64,000 nt of DNA from Bettongia penicillata ogilbyi (GCA_023548195.1 JAJHZJ010000009.1:3951001-4015000), one strand, 5' to 3'. Shown: positions 1 through 10,830, counted from the first letter of the stretch. The notes: generated by a model from the sequence alone, not told the origin. Numbers and translations: made by a program.

Positions 1-460
1 GCAAAAAAAAATTGTGTAATATTAATGCTAATTAATCCTTAAAATTGAATTCTCCTAGGAATCCATTAAGACCAGGAGGTTTTGGAGTATGTGGGGAGGG
101 GAGGGGGAAAAGTATATTTCCTATACAATTGCTTCTAATTCTTTTTCTGAGATTACATTATTTAAGATCTCTTATTTACTCTTCTGTTTGGGTATTTTAT
201 ATTTTAAAGGTATTCCTCCTTTTTTTGGGGGGGTATATAATTGTGTCTGTAGGTTCAGATAATCTTTTTCATTTCTTCTGGCTTTGTTGTGATTTCACTT
301 TGTTTGCAATTTTGTCTCTTTCCTGTCATCTTCTTTTTAATCAGATTGGCTAAGATTTATCAATTTTATCAGCCTTTCCAAAGAACCAATTTTAATTTTA
401 TTTAACTATTTAATTTTTTTCCAGTTTATCTATTTAATTTTTTAAAATACTACTAAAATG
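1..460 (-). mobile_element. old L1 ORF2 fragment
   Basis: The plus strand reads as the complement of marsupial L1 ORF2. Landmarks typical of the reverse-transcriptase segment appear in the right order, including a diverged ATCCAT..GACCAGGAGG stretch near 60-80 and the CAAAGAACCAATTTTA stretch near 380. The long plus-strand open frame across 45-353 is an antisense shadow. The fragment is heavily diverged, so it is an old copy. Family recognition is from memory. Confidence 0.6.
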
Positions 461-525
461 CAGGTGTGACTGTATCATTACGCATCTCAAAAAATGTTTA
501 ATGCTTCCCCCTTCTTCCCATTACC

Positions 526-752
526 TCTAGGTGGCACAATAGGTAGAGTGCTTGACCTGAAGTCAGGAAGATTAATATTCCTGAATTTAAATCTGACCTC
601 TTGGGCAAGTCACTTAACCCTGTTTGCCTCAGTTTCCTCATCTGTAAAATGAACTGGAGAAGGAAGTGGCAAACCCCTCCAGTATCTTTGCCAAGAAAAA
701 CCTAAGTGGGGTCATAATGAGTCAGAAAGGACTGAAATGACTGAATAATAAA
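526..752 (+). mobile_element. Mar1-type SINE
   Basis: A tRNA-like head (GTGGCACAATAGGTAGAG), a CORE-like middle (GGGCAAGTCACTTAACC) and the tail GGAGAAGGAAGTGGCAAAC...TTTGCCAAGAAAA are all present in order. This arrangement marks the abundant marsupial SINE whose 3' end is borrowed from an RTE/BovB-type LINE. Several other copies lie in this window, mostly in the same orientation. Confidence 0.85.
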
Positions 753-932
753 GTACTTCTAGGATCAAATGTAAACTCCTTTGATATTTAAAGTTTTTCA
801 CATCCGGCCCCATCCTAGCTTTCTAATCTTCTACACATTGCTCTGCACATTACTTAGACTCTATAGTCTGGCCATGTCGACCTTTTTGAAATTCCCCATA
901 CATGACACTCCATCTCCCATCTGCAGGCCTGC
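752..932 (+). mobile_element. L2 3'-region fragment
   Basis: Pyrimidine-rich sequence with the L2 3'-coding landmarks CATCCGGCCCC...CTAGCTTTCTAAT and GACACTCCATCTCCCATCTGC, in sense orientation. It is flanked by two SINEs. This is one of only a few L2 pieces on the plus strand here. Confidence 0.5.
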
Positions 933-1148
933 AGGCGGGAAGACCCGAGCTCAAATGTATCCTCAGACAAGTAGTAGCTGTGTGATCCTGGGCAAGTCAT
1001 TTAATCTCGTTTGCCTCAGGGTCCTCATCTGAAAAATGAGCTGGAGAAGGAAATGACAAATCACCTTAATATCTTTAATGAAGCAGACCTCAAATGGAAT
1101 CACAAAGAGCTGCACGTAACTGAGACAAATGAAAAACAGCACAACAAA
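933..1148 (+). mobile_element. Mar1-type SINE, diverged
   Basis: AGCTGTGTGATCCTGGGCAA, the GGAGAAGGAAATGACAAATC segment and a CAAATGGAATCACAAAGAG segment follow in the normal Mar1 order. The tRNA head is eroded. Confidence 0.75.
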
Positions 1149-1149
1149 A

Positions 1150-1667
1150 TTGCTTTCCAATTTTTTTCTTTTTAACCAATTCACAGTTCCAACAACAAAC
1201 AGTTCATTACTTCCAACCCTCTTCCTGTCTTTGGTCATCTCTGCCAGTTTGCTGAGGGGAAGGTCAAACTTCAGAGTTGATTTGACCTGCATTTCTCATT
1301 AATTATTTATAGTATTCTTTTATGCAGTTGTTAATGGTTTTTTAGTTTTTCTTTTGAGAACAATTTTTTCATGTCTTTCTACCCCATCTCTGATGAAGAA
1401 TGACTTTTGGTCTTATATATATTTGTTAGATGTCTACATATCTTGGATATCAAACCCTTATCAGAGGTAGTTGATAACAGGGACTTTTTCTTTTCCAAGT
1501 CCTAGAGGAGACTAATCCTCTTTTTATCCCAGATTCATTCATTTTGTATGTACAAAATCTTTTAAATTTTAGTCCCCCTCTCAAAAATATCTAGTTTATT
1601 TTTTGTAATAACCCTGTCCCTTGTTCATCAAGAATTAATCTCTATGTAAAAGTTTTTTAAAGATGAG
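1150..1667 (-). mobile_element. L1 3'-end fragment
   Basis: The sequence reads antisense across the end of L1 ORF2 and the 3' region. It contains TCTTGGATATCAAACCCTTA, TCAGAG and TATCTAGTTTATTTTTTGTAA in the expected order. It belongs to the same L1 subfamily as the pieces at 35850-36640 and 39555-40020, judged by shared landmarks. Confidence 0.6.
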
Positions 1668-1795
1668 GGAGTCCTAGGCATGTTTGGAGGCAGCAGGGAA
1701 GGATCCATTAGATAGGGAGAATAAAGAAATTGAGTCCCAGGTAGTTTAAATGATTTCCTCAAGATCAGAACCAGCATCTAAACTTAATTTGAGAT
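1668..1795 (-). mobile_element. short L2 (and possible MIR) remnant
   Basis: GGCATGTTTGGAGGCAGCAG and the following GATAGGGAGA match the antisense of the L2 reverse-transcriptase end, which recurs at 10340, 15000, 18670 and 41470. The last 60 bases resemble an antisense MIR. Confidence 0.45.
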
Positions 1796-1807
1796 TTTGC
1801 TGAGAGC

Positions 1808-2010
1808 TAACCGTCTTTGCCATGTAGCTGAGTGGATTAGTGGATGGAGTGCTAGACATGGATTCAGAAAGACCTGAGTTCAAATGTGGCTTACGTACTT
1901 ACTAAAGGTGACCCTTAGCTTTTCTGTGTCCCAGTTTTCTCATCAGAAATGAGGACAATAATGTCACCTCCCTTCCCTGGTTCTTGTGAGGATGGAATTG
2001 CTAGCCTTAT
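1808..2010 (+). mobile_element. MIR/MON1-type CORE-SINE
   Basis: It has a tRNA-like head around 1820-1890, then a CAGTTTTCTCATCAGAAATGA core and the ATAATGTCACCTCCCTTCCC...TTGTGAGGATG tail typical of MIR-like SINEs. Confidence 0.65.
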
Positions 2011-2304
2011 AGTTCTTCTTCCTTCCTTTAAAGACCCAATGGAAGTCTCTTCTCCCCTCTGGCAGGGTAAAATAATCCTGCCTTGGATACTTACTAGGTG
2101 TCTGACCCACAGCTAGTCACCTCATCTCTCTGTCTCACTTGGGGGAGAAAAACCCTCTGTATCAACTCTCTGTGGTGTACAGAAACACAAGATGCACAGA
2201 CCTCTAACAAGTATAGGTGAGAAGACCAAAAGCCATTCCTCAGGAGAGATGGGGTAGAAAATATGAACAAATTATTTTCAAAAGAAAAACTCAAAATCAT
2301 TAAC

Positions 2305-2425
2305 AACTATATGAAACTGTAAAATAGAGAAAATAGTGCCCGCTTCACTGGATTACTGTGAAGATCAAATGAGTTTAATACATGTAAAGCACTCTTTAAG
2401 CTTATAGTGTGTTATTACTGTTTTC
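2305..2425 (+). mobile_element. MIR/MON1 3' half
   Basis: The segment holds TGTAAAATAGAGAAAATAGT, then GTGAAGATCAAATGAG and GTAAAGCACT, which is the conserved 3' half of MIR-type SINEs. No head is visible. Confidence 0.6.
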
Positions 2426-2429
2426 CCCT

Positions 2430-3150
2430 CTTCCCCAGGCCAGATGCAAGAAGCTTCTCCTTGTGGTAGGGTAAAGGCATGAAACCCCTCCCCACTGAGT
2501 GATCTCCTCACCTCGAGCTACCTCCTCATCTCTCTTAGATCATGGGAGTTTTGATCTGAGAAGCCGTCTAGTTTGCTCTTCTCATTTTAGGGAAACTGCG
2601 TTTTCTTTTTTGTGCCTAATTTGCTATAGGAAGTTAACTCTCAGATATACCACCAGGACAAGGCCCACTGGAGGTTTACATAATAATTGATATTTGGTTG
2701 CCAGCAGTTTATGGGAATCAGTGCAGGGTCCCCAGAAAGAGAGGTGTCATGGGGAGACTTTCTCTCTTTTTCTATTAAAAGCAATTCTGATCCCTACCAC
2801 CCATACACATTTCAAAAAATTCTTTAACGTTCATTAGCTCCTTTTTTTACATTACAGGTATACTCCTTCCTTTAGTGTGTGTGCTGTTCACATCTTAGCG
2901 TAATTTTCTTTAATCAGTTTTTCTAAAACTTGAACGAGATCCTTAGGAATGAGAATTTTAGTTAAATTCAAGAAGGGAGGAAGAGAAAGGTGACTGATGG
3001 ACTACAAACATGAAGTGAGGTAGTTTATGAGTTGAAACCTGCTGTAACCTATGCCCATGTAATGTGGTCTGGGAACTGACTGATTGGATTGATTTTTGAC
3101 AACCTTAAATAATTGGAAAACATGTATGTTTTGTGTGAGAAACATTAATG
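2430..3150. other. no recognisable feature
   Basis: Ordinary AT-rich non-coding sequence. No long open frame, SINE or LINE landmark was recognised. The 63-codon frame at 2499-2690 has no coding-like composition or splice context. Confidence 0.5.
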
Positions 3151-3159
3151 AGAGACAGT

Positions 3160-3500
3160 TTTGATGACCATGGGTAAATCACTGCAGCTGTGGTGCCCTT
3201 AGCACTTCTAAGGTTGACTGTAGGTTACAGAGGAGTTGCTACCTTGCACTGGTGGAGGTAATTTCCACTATGGGAAGAACAGCAACAAAAATGAAATAGT
3301 CTGGTGTAATGGAAAGAACATTGGTCTGGGAATCAAGAGGTCTGGGTTCTTTTCTAGCTATATTTAATGATCACTACTTAATTTTGTTTGGACAAGTTAT
3401 TTTACCTCCCCAGTTTACCCACCCTAAAATGAAAGAGTTTGACCAAATGACCTCCAACTTCCTTTCTAAGTCTTTGAGATTCTATAATTATTGAGGTTTT
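3160..3500 (+). mobile_element. two adjacent SINE pieces
   Basis: 3160-3290 resembles the composite SINE tail seen again at 19490-19690 (a GACTGTAGGTTACAGAGGAG-type segment, then GGTGGAGGTAATTTCC). 3297-3500 has a MIR/THER-like head (GGTGTAATGGAAAGAACATT) and the tail CCAAATGACCTCCAACTTCC...GAGATTCTATAATT. Confidence 0.55.
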
Positions 3501-3980
3501 ACTTTTAGGAAGGTATTACCTTCTCATAAATACAAGTCATTCCATGTAGGCTTATTTCCTGGCTTTTGGATAATCATTAGTAACTAAAATGTGATGCATT
3601 TACTAGTGGGAATCGTACCAAAATAGCAGCATTTCTCATTGTATTTAAGCACAGAGCAGAATCCATTTTTGGTTGTTTGACCTTCCCAATAATTGATTAG
3701 ATTGTAGATTTCTTTATAAAGGCTGCCAATGACTCAGAAGATTTAACACCCACCTACTTACATATAAACATACATAATTATATCTGTACACACAGTCATA
3801 TGGGTGTGGGTGTAGTGTGCTGCTTCATTTGTGAGTGGGTAACACATTCTGTGTGGTCCAAAATTGGTAGGACTGATGACTTAAGAATTCTCAAGATTTT
3901 GAATGTAGAAACTACTATTCGGAATACAAGATTATCTACTTGAAATTAAGCTTTAGTGCAACATCCGTACATCTTTTTTT
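3501..3980. other. no recognisable feature
   Basis: AT-rich sequence with no family landmark. A GTGGGTGTGGGTGTAGTGTG stretch near 3802 is only a low-complexity run. Confidence 0.5.
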
Positions 3981-3983
3981 TCT

Positions 3984-4300
3984 GTGTTGGGTTCTCCTGC
4001 GTGTGCTCCAGTTGAAATGCTGAAGAAGCATTTTGGCCTCTTTCCCAACTGCACGTTCAGAGAAGCTAGCAGCAGCCGCAGCAGCAGCAGCATCTCTCGG
4101 TGTTCTCTTCAGGGCTATTTACCTTGCAAGCGGTGCAGCTCGTTCTGCAGATACTCAGAAGCCCTCCCCTATAATCTGCAGTGGAAGAGAATGGAGCCAA
4201 ATGTCTGCTAGAAATCACTGATGCAGCAAGGTTGCAGTATATTGAAAGCAACATATATTTCAGCAACTGAGAAAGTAGACATTTCAAAGAATTTTTTTTC
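3984..4300 (+). promoter_or_regulatory. possible 5' exon/promoter-proximal block with CAG-type repeat
   Basis: This stretch is noticeably richer in G and C than its surroundings and carries an imperfect AGC/CAG run near 4068-4091. It lies just upstream of the candidate coding exon at 4342. Overlapping short frames on both strands are a by-product of the triplet repeat. No TATA box or CpG cluster marks a promoter clearly. It could be an untranslated first exon or simply unique sequence. Confidence 0.25.
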
Positions 4301-4341
4301 CCTTTCAGCTGGTAAATTTTTGCTTCTTTATTTCCTTCTAG

Positions 4342-4403
4342 AGAGATGTGGATAATTTACCCTGCCTTCAACGTTTGTTTCTCAGCTACAACAATATCTC
4401 TTG
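4342..4403 (+). CDS. candidate first coding exon, unidentified membrane or secreted protein
   Basis: A pyrimidine-rich acceptor (TTTATTTCCTTCTAG) ends at 4341 and a strong donor (TTG|GTAAGTA) follows 4403. The first ATG is at 4346, giving 19 codons plus one base. The start is MWIIYPAFNV, and the segment is hydrophobic like a signal peptide or first membrane helix. Joined to the candidate exon at 6316-6365, the frame stays open for exactly 36 codons. The protein was not recognised. Alternative: chance splice-like signals in intron sequence. Confidence 0.35.
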
Positions 4404-6010
4404 GTAAGTAGACATTTTAATTAGCTTGTTATTGATGATGTGAATATGTTGACACTACTGTTTTGAATTTAGAATGGAAATCATTTAGGATATTTTTTGA
4501 TATGTCATGTTAAAAATGTGAAGATGACAGGGCAGTTTAATAACAAAGTTCTTGTGTTGAAAAAACAAAACTCATTTATATTTTACTGATGAAGTTTGTG
4601 TTCTGCCTTTAATGCCAAAATGTTGATATAAGTATGTGATAGATTCTTTTTTTAAATTTAATTACAAATCTAATATCATTTATAGTTGTTATTTTGTAAA
4701 ATGTATATATACGGAAATTTCCACATGTAATTTGATATCCTTTACATGACATTTACTCTAACATGAAATTATATTTGTTCCATAAATTATCCCAAGGAAT
4801 TTGTGTTGTTACTGATCAGTTTTTTTTTAATAGAGGGCTACAATCTCTGTTACTATGCCTCTTTCAGATTAGGCCATGAAGCCTTGGCATCTTCATTTAG
4901 AAGTAATGATATGTTACAGAATTTAAAAACATAGAAATTTTGTTTCTCAAAGGTGTTATGTATATCATTGTATTCAATGATGTTTTCTCACTGACTGGTG
5001 ACCTGGAAGCATTCAAAGCTGGAACTGGGACCCTCCAGTCAGGCTTGACTTTGTAAGAGTATCCCTGTTCCTTCCTTTCTTTACCTCCTCCCCCTGTATA
5101 GTAATGACTAGTCATAATGACTCCTCATTTCTCCTTTTTTGTTTTTTTCTGGACATGATTAAGAAGGAATGAAATATTCAGGTAAGCATAGAGAGGGATA
5201 GTTCTCCCTCAACTCTAAGTCTGGGCTACCAGGAATTAAAATGTAGTCTCTTCTTTGAGAGTTTTAAAATTTGAGTTTTCTGTTGTTTATCCAGGCATAG
5301 ATGCTATTCTCACTTCACATTGCTTTTAAAGGATAGGGGCTTCTTCTAGACTGTGAGCATGACATGTCAGCAGCATTCCTAGAGAAGAATACATTTCCTG
5401 TTCCCTGAGACCTTTCTTATTCTTCCCTGCTTTAAGAAAATAACGATAATAATAAAATGAAAACCCTACAAGTAACTTGATTTTTTAAAAGACTTTTACC
5501 TTTTCCCATCATTTAGAAGGGCAGCAGTGTTCTAGTTACTAGAACCTTTTCTAGTTTATGGGGGATTTGGAGCCCTTTACTCCTTAAAGAACTTCTCCTT
5601 TTGTGTTATTAAGAAACATTTTGGAAAGGCATAAGTTTCAAATGGTTGAAAAGTATGCAGTTTACCTCCAGATCCCAAATCAAGATTGTAGGTATATCTC
5701 TGATAAAGAAACAACCTGTGAGAGAGAGTAAAGAAGACTTCCTAAGTCAAGGTTTAGAGTTCGGCTTTGAGCGCGAATCTTCATCCTGCTTGAGGTTGTT
5801 TCTTTCTTTCCTGTGTCTGGTTTTATTTTCCACCCCAATTTCAGATTTTCCACATTTAGGGATTGGAGAGTATTTTAAACATTGTTTTCATACAGAATAT
5901 GATAGTACTCAAACCAGATGGAAGGCACATTGACTCCTGTTCTCCCTAGCTGCTGCTGCTGCTGCTTTTTCTTTATTCTTTCTGCCTCTTCCTTCTTCTT
6001 CCCACTTTTC
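4404..6010. other. intron-like sequence without recognised repeats
   Basis: AT-rich, lacking LINE or SINE landmarks. The only notable element is a perfect six-unit GCT microsatellite at 5949-5966. The stretch would be intron 1 if the exon calls at 4342 and 6316 hold. Confidence 0.4.
5949..5966 (+). repeat. (GCT)6 microsatellite
   Basis: Six uninterrupted GCT units followed by a pyrimidine run. Confidence 0.9.
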
Positions 6011-6011
6011 T

Positions 6012-6115
6012 AGTTAGATGCAGCTAGGCAGCCCAGCGAGTACAGGGCTAGACTTGTAGCCAGTGAGACTTGAGTTCAGGTCCTCTATCAGGTACTTACT
6101 AGCTGTTACTGGGTT
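6012..6115 (+). mobile_element. Mar1-type SINE, 5' half only
   Basis: The GATGCAGCTAGGCAGCCCAG head and TTGAGTTCAGGTCC middle are present. The sequence then leaves the family near 6115 without the usual tail. Confidence 0.65.
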
Positions 6116-6315
6116 GGCTTTGTATGTGTTTTATTTAGGGCATCTGCCACTTCTGAAAAGTTGCTTTCCCCCCGCATGTAGTGTGAAAACATTTTAAAAA
6201 TTAATTTTTCTTTAAAAAGCAGTGATCTCTCAAGAGGTTGTGACATGGAACTGTGAGTAAACAGTTTCAAACCTTTCCTGCTTGTAATCGTTTCTTTCTC
6301 TGTATTTTTACACAG

Positions 6316-6365
6316 GCTTAGCACTGTGTCTTCCTCGAGTGTTTCCAGCTGCTCTGCTTCTGAGG
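6316..6365 (+). CDS. candidate second coding exon, continuing the 4342 exon
   Basis: The acceptor TTTTTACACAG ends at 6315 and the donor GAGG|GTAAGTA starts at 6366; both are close to consensus. The exon is 50 bases and restores phase 0 after the one base left by the first exon. The joined translation adds LALCLPRVFPAALLLR, so the 36-residue product is one long hydrophobic N-terminal segment with few charges. The matching phase and absence of a stop are the main support. The gene is not identified. Confidence 0.35.
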
Positions 6366-7135
6366 GTAAGTACATTTTCTGCCCTGCTCCTGTTGATTCT
6401 AATGGTCCAGGAGACAGTGCAGGAAATGTATTGGGTCCAAGGGGCAAAAATAAGAGCCATAGGTAGATAGCCAGCCCCTACCCTCTTTTTTTCCCGGAGG
6501 CCAGACGTACTCAATCTACAAATTACCAGACCCCACCGTAACATTGCTAAGGGAGCTCAGTACCTTGATAACTTTTATATTAGAAGCAGTTAGTGGTTCC
6601 ATTTTTCTAATTCTAGAGAAGGTTGCTGACCCTTCATAGTAATCAGTCTTGTTATAGCCTAGATAATATGATACACTAGATATTGGCACAGGGAATTTTT
6701 TTTTTGGAAAGGCCTGACAGTGGTCAAGGAAAATATATTTGAGGATTATTACTTCTTTTACAGCAATTAAAACAAATTATCTGTCTGAGTTTAATTAGGT
6801 AAACTGGAAAAAAACAGCTCTAAAGTCAGTATGCTTCCACTAAGAAGATACCACGTGGCTTCTGTGTGTAGAAGAACTGATGGTCATGTACTGTGATGGT
6901 AGTTTTGTTCCTTGAATTCCTGGTAAGCTCCAGCAGATTCAGGGTAGTTCAGATAAATATTCAGGAGGCTGTCAGAGGTGGATAGTTTTAGTTGGGACTG
7001 TGTGAAATATTTATTACTAGGGAAAGCTTTTCCTTGTATTTTATTTCAAAATGGTTGGTGGACACTGATGAGTGTTATGTTCTGTCCCAGCCTCTGTGGT
7101 ATCTGGTGTATGGAGTCCTATGGAAGGCAGGAAAA
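6366..7135. other. no recognisable feature (intron-like)
   Basis: Unique-looking AT-rich sequence. No repeat landmark or further convincing exon was seen. Confidence 0.4.
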
Positions 7136-7137
7136 TT

Positions 7138-7515
7138 CATAATGATATTTTAAAAAGAGTCAGGCATGCCTGAATACAAATCTCGACTCATTTACTCAGC
7201 TGCATGATCCAGGGTAAGTCCCTTAATCTCTCCCAGCCTCAGTTTCGTCATCTGTTAAATTGAGATGAAAACAACACCTGCTTCCCAGAGGATGAAATGA
7301 AATCATTTATATAAAGCCCTTTGTAAGACTTAAAGGTCATATAAATTCTAGCCATCATTCTTACTATTCCGTGGAACATAAACGAAGCCACAAATACTGT
7401 CTTTTCCTGTAACAACAATCGATAGCATTTATAAAGCAATTACAGGTTTGGAAAGCACTTTAAAAAGATTATCTCACAACAACTCTGGGAGGTGGTACAT
7501 GCTGTTCTCCGTCTA
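7138..7515. mobile_element. MIR/MON1 SINE (+) followed by antisense MIR-like piece
   Basis: 7138-7365 carries GATCCAGGGTAAGTCCCTTA, then the CAGTTTCGTCATCTGTTAAA core and a GTAAGACTTAAAGGTCATAT tail on the plus strand. 7425-7515 reads as the antisense 3' half (GGAAAGCACTTTAAAAAGAT, then ACAACTCTGGGAGGTGG). Confidence 0.6.
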
Positions 7516-7585
7516 CTGTGTTATCTAGCACCCAGCCCAAATGGACCATGCTTATTGCCACAGCTGGCTTTTGAGGACTTGCTTT

Positions 7586-7705
7586 TTTCTGTCAATTCAG
7601 TTCAATTGAACAAATATTTATTTAGTACCTACAATGTGCAAGAAACTATTTTTCTAGGTTTGAACAGGGGAAAGAGAAGAGAACCCTGTGTCTTGTATTG
7701 AGTTA
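7586..7705 (-). mobile_element. short L2 3' end
   Basis: Reads as the complement of the L2 terminus: GAACAAATATTTATTTAGTA, then CCTACAATGTGCAAGAAACT. Only about 100 bases are left before unrelated sequence. Confidence 0.6.
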
Positions 7706-7839
7706 CAGTGGTACAAAAGCCCCAGAGGATTGCTTTAAAACTTTGACTGTCCTTTCTCCCTATGCTCTGTATCGTATCAGGAGACAGGAAAACCAAAATT
7801 AAACAAAAACTGATATCTGACAAGTGAGACAGCCATGGA

Positions 7840-8530
7840 CTTCAGGGAGTCAGTCAATTATAGACTATCAAGGGCGTGCTGTGTGCCAGTCAATGTGCTA
7901 CATTCTAGGGATACAAAGAGAGAAGTGAAGAAGTCCTTGTTCTCATTGATCTTTCATTCTCATGGGAAAAGCAACATGCCCATAAATAGGTATATGCAAA
8001 ATATATTCAAAGTGGATGCAAAGTAACCTTGGTAGGAGAAGGCCTTAGCAACTGGGTGAACAGGAAAGCTCTCCTGAGAAAGGTGGCCCTGGAGCTAGTA
8101 TTGAAGGAATCCTTGTATTCCAGGAGACAGAGGTGAGCAGGCATGGGGGAGAGCAGTGAAAAGGCATGGAGTTGGGAGGGAAGGGAATAATGTGTATATA
8201 TTAGAAAGCTAGGATGGGACCACATTGTGAAGAACTTTAAGGACCAAAGGAGTTTATATTAGATCCTAAAGTTAATAGAGTGGCTCTAGATTTTTTTGAG
8301 TAGGGAGAAGGCATGAAAGATGTCATCTTTAGGAAAATTAGGAACAACATCATGTTGGTGGCAGTGTGGAAGATGAATTATGCAGAGTTCACTTAAGGAG
8401 GTTACTGCAGCATTCCAGGGTGATTGCTGTGTGATGGGATAAAGGAGACTGTGCAGGAGGCACCAAGCAGGCAGAAACAACAGTATTTGACATCTAGTTG
8501 CATTTGTGAGCTAAGTGAAAGGGAGGGATC
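7840..8530 (-). mobile_element. L2 fragment
   Basis: It begins at the L2 3' terminus (CAGTCAATTATAGACTATCA) and continues with antisense landmarks of the L2 3' coding region: CTGTGTGCCAGTCAATGTGC, GATACAAAGAGAGAAG and TTTAAGGACCAAAGGAG. The internal order appears rearranged past 8330. Its right edge overlaps the left arm of the inverted duplication at 8474-8603. Confidence 0.65.
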
Positions 8531-8603
8531 AGTGGAATCAAACTATATATAATAGCCTTTTATTTTTGAATCCCCACTGACCCTCACGTCCTCTTCTCAA
8601 CCT
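8474..8603 (+). repeat. inverted duplication, left arm
   Basis: These 130 bases reappear reverse-complemented at 9330-9461. Both arms begin with AGAAACAACAGTATTTGACA and end with GTCCTCTTCTCAACCT; by eye they agree at well over four of five positions. The outer part resembles L2, the inner part (AT-rich, near 8533-8570) was not recognised. The arms show no terminal inverted repeats of their own. Confidence 0.8.
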
Positions 8604-8605
8604 AT

Positions 8606-8845
8606 TGGCACCTGATCAGGAATAAATCCTGAGGACCTCCAATAGTGAATATCAAATACTTGGATTATTGTAATGATAAAATAAGACCTCAGGAGGAGAC
8701 TTTGTTCCTTTTTTCTTTTCTGTTCAATCTTACATGTGAATTCCCGTATAATTCTACATTCATGGTTCATCCAGGCCACTATTCTGTCTCTGAAAACACC
8801 AAAAGATATATCATGGAAAGACATATGGTCATCTTTCTTAATATC
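8606..8845. other. spacer of the inverted duplication, unassigned
   Basis: A small perfect palindrome-like core (CCTGATCAGG, 8611-8620) lies just inside the left arm, and a short inverted motif (GAGGACCTCC / GGAGG) occurs at 8631-8696. No repeat family was recognised. Confidence 0.4.
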
Positions 8846-8847
8846 AA

Positions 8848-10830
8848 ATCAAGTCAGCAAGCCTTCTTAAATACGTGCTCTATGCCAGGCACTGTGTTGT
8901 CAGTGCTGAAGACAGAAGGAAAGACAGAAATGCTCTCTGCCCCACAAACAATTGTGGATGCACAAGATGTATACAGAGTGAACAGGAAGTGATCTGAGAG
9001 GAGAGGAACTAAACCTAAGGAAGGCAAGGCTTCTTGCAGAAGGCAGGATGTCAGCTGAGGCTGGAGGGAGGCCAGAGATGAGAGAGGAGAGAATTTCAGA
9101 TACAGCGGAGAGCCAGAGATGGAGTGGTTTTTGCAGCGAGTAGCAAGGAAAGCAGTGTCACTGTATTTTAGGAAATGTGGAGGGAAGTAAGGTGTAAGAA
9201 GATTGGAAAGGGCTTAAGCAGAGGGTTTTTTTATTTGGTCCTAGATGTAATTGTGGCCATGAAGTTTATTGAATAGAAAAGTGACATGGTCACACTTGTG
9301 CGTTAAGAAGATAACTTTGAGGTTCCCCTAGGTTGAGAAGAGGACGTAAAGTTCACGTAGGGATTCAAAAATAAGAGGTTATTATTTATAGTTTGATTTC
9401 TCTGATCCCTCCCTTTCACTTAGCTCACAAATGCAACTGGTTGTCAAATACTGTTGTTTCTATCAACCAACAGGCTATTGAAATTGTCTAGACCTGAGGT
9501 GATGAGATTCTGCCCAGGATGTTGGCAGTATCAGAGGCAAAAAGGGAGTGTATACAAGAAATGTTGAGAGAATTGACAACACATTGGATGTTTGGCATGA
9601 GAGGAAGTAAGGAGTCAAGGATAATGCCTAAGTTACTGGGAAGATGGTGGTACCTTCAGCAATAATGGAGAAATTTGAAAGACAGGAGGGTTTGGGGGCA
9701 ATGATATTCAGTTTTGGACATGTTGAGTTTAAGATGTCTTTGAGATATATAGTTCAAGATATCTAGTAGGTAGTTAAAGAAGTGAGACTGGTGGACAGAA
9801 TTTGGGCTAAATAAATAGATCTGAGAATCATCTGCATAGAGATTATAATTGAATCCTTGGAAGCTGTTGAGATATGAAAGGAGAAGAACACCAAAGACAG
9901 AGCCTTGGGGGACATGTTTGGTTAGTGGATGTAGCCTGATGAAGGTCAGCAGAGGAGACAGAGATTGGAGGAGAACCAGGAGAAAGCAGCATCACAAAAA
10001 CCAACAAAGAAAAGAACTTAAAGGAGAAGAGACTGGTCAAAAATGGCAGAAACTATAGAGAGGTCAAGGATGAGAACTGAGAAAAGACCACTAGATTTGG
10101 AGTTTATGAGATCATTGGTACCTTTGGAGAGGGCAGTTTCAGTTGAATGATGAGGTTGGAAGCCAGATTGCAGAGACTTTAGAAGAGAAGGAGAGTAAAG
10201 GAAGGGAGACGTGGACCATAGTGACCTCCTCTAGTCACTAGAGTTTAGTCATGAAATGGAGGAGAGTGATAGAATGGGGAGATGTATGAATCAATCGAAG
10301 GTTTATTGTTTTGGTTTTTTTTTTCCTTAGGATGGGAGAGACAGAGATATTTATAGGCAGTAGGGAAGTAACTAGTAGATAGGGAGAAACTGAAAATTAA
10401 AGAGTAGGGATGATAGAGGGAGAAGTGTACTTGACAGGAAAGGATAGAATGAAGTGATTTGTCGTGTAGAGGAATTTGTTTTGTCAAGTAGAAGGGCCAC
10501 CCCTTTGTGTCAAATAGGGTAAAGGAGTAGATAATGGTGAAAAGCATTTGAATGATATGAGAGGAGTAGGAGGGGAGAAGAGGGAGCTCTCAGCAAATAG
10601 CCTCATTTTTTCCCAATAAAATATGAGTCAAGATTCTCGGCTGAGAGAGTAGGTGATGGGGAGATGTGGGAGGTTTGAGGAGGTTTGTAGGATGAAAAAG
10701 TTTAGAAAAGCCTCTGTGGTGAGATAGTGAATTATTTGGGAGGCATAAAACATTTGCCTTGCAATAGTGAGGCCCAAATGAGATTATGTGAAATAAATTT
10801 GTAATGGACCCACTCTGCATATTATGCATA
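8848..10830 (-). mobile_element. L2 element, about 2 kb, split by the right arm
   Basis: The 3' terminus is at 8848 (AAGTCAGCAAGCCTTCTTAA). Antisense landmarks follow in order: GGCACTGTGTTGTCAGTGCT, TCATCTGCATAGAGATTATA, GAGCCTTGGGGGACATG, AGGAGGAGAACCAGGAGA-type sequence and the reverse-transcriptase region near 10080-10450. Multiple stops and indels occur in every frame. The continuity is broken only at 9330-9461 by the right arm of the inverted duplication. Confidence 0.75.
9330..9461 (-). repeat. inverted duplication, right arm
   Basis: Reverse complement of 8474-8603. It interrupts an otherwise continuous L2: L2 sequence ends near 9320 (GATAACTTTGAG) and resumes near 9466 (AACAGGCTATTGAAATTGTC). 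Confidence 0.8.

Noticed and set aside
4033..4221. Alanine/serine-rich short frames over the CAG-type repeat
   Set aside because: Overlapping frames on both strands arise from the triplet repeat itself; none has a supported start or splice link.
8474..9461. Treating the inverted arms as two copies of a MITE
   Set aside because: The arms have no terminal inverted repeats or target duplications, and the outer part of the left arm reads as L2 continuing from its neighbour.
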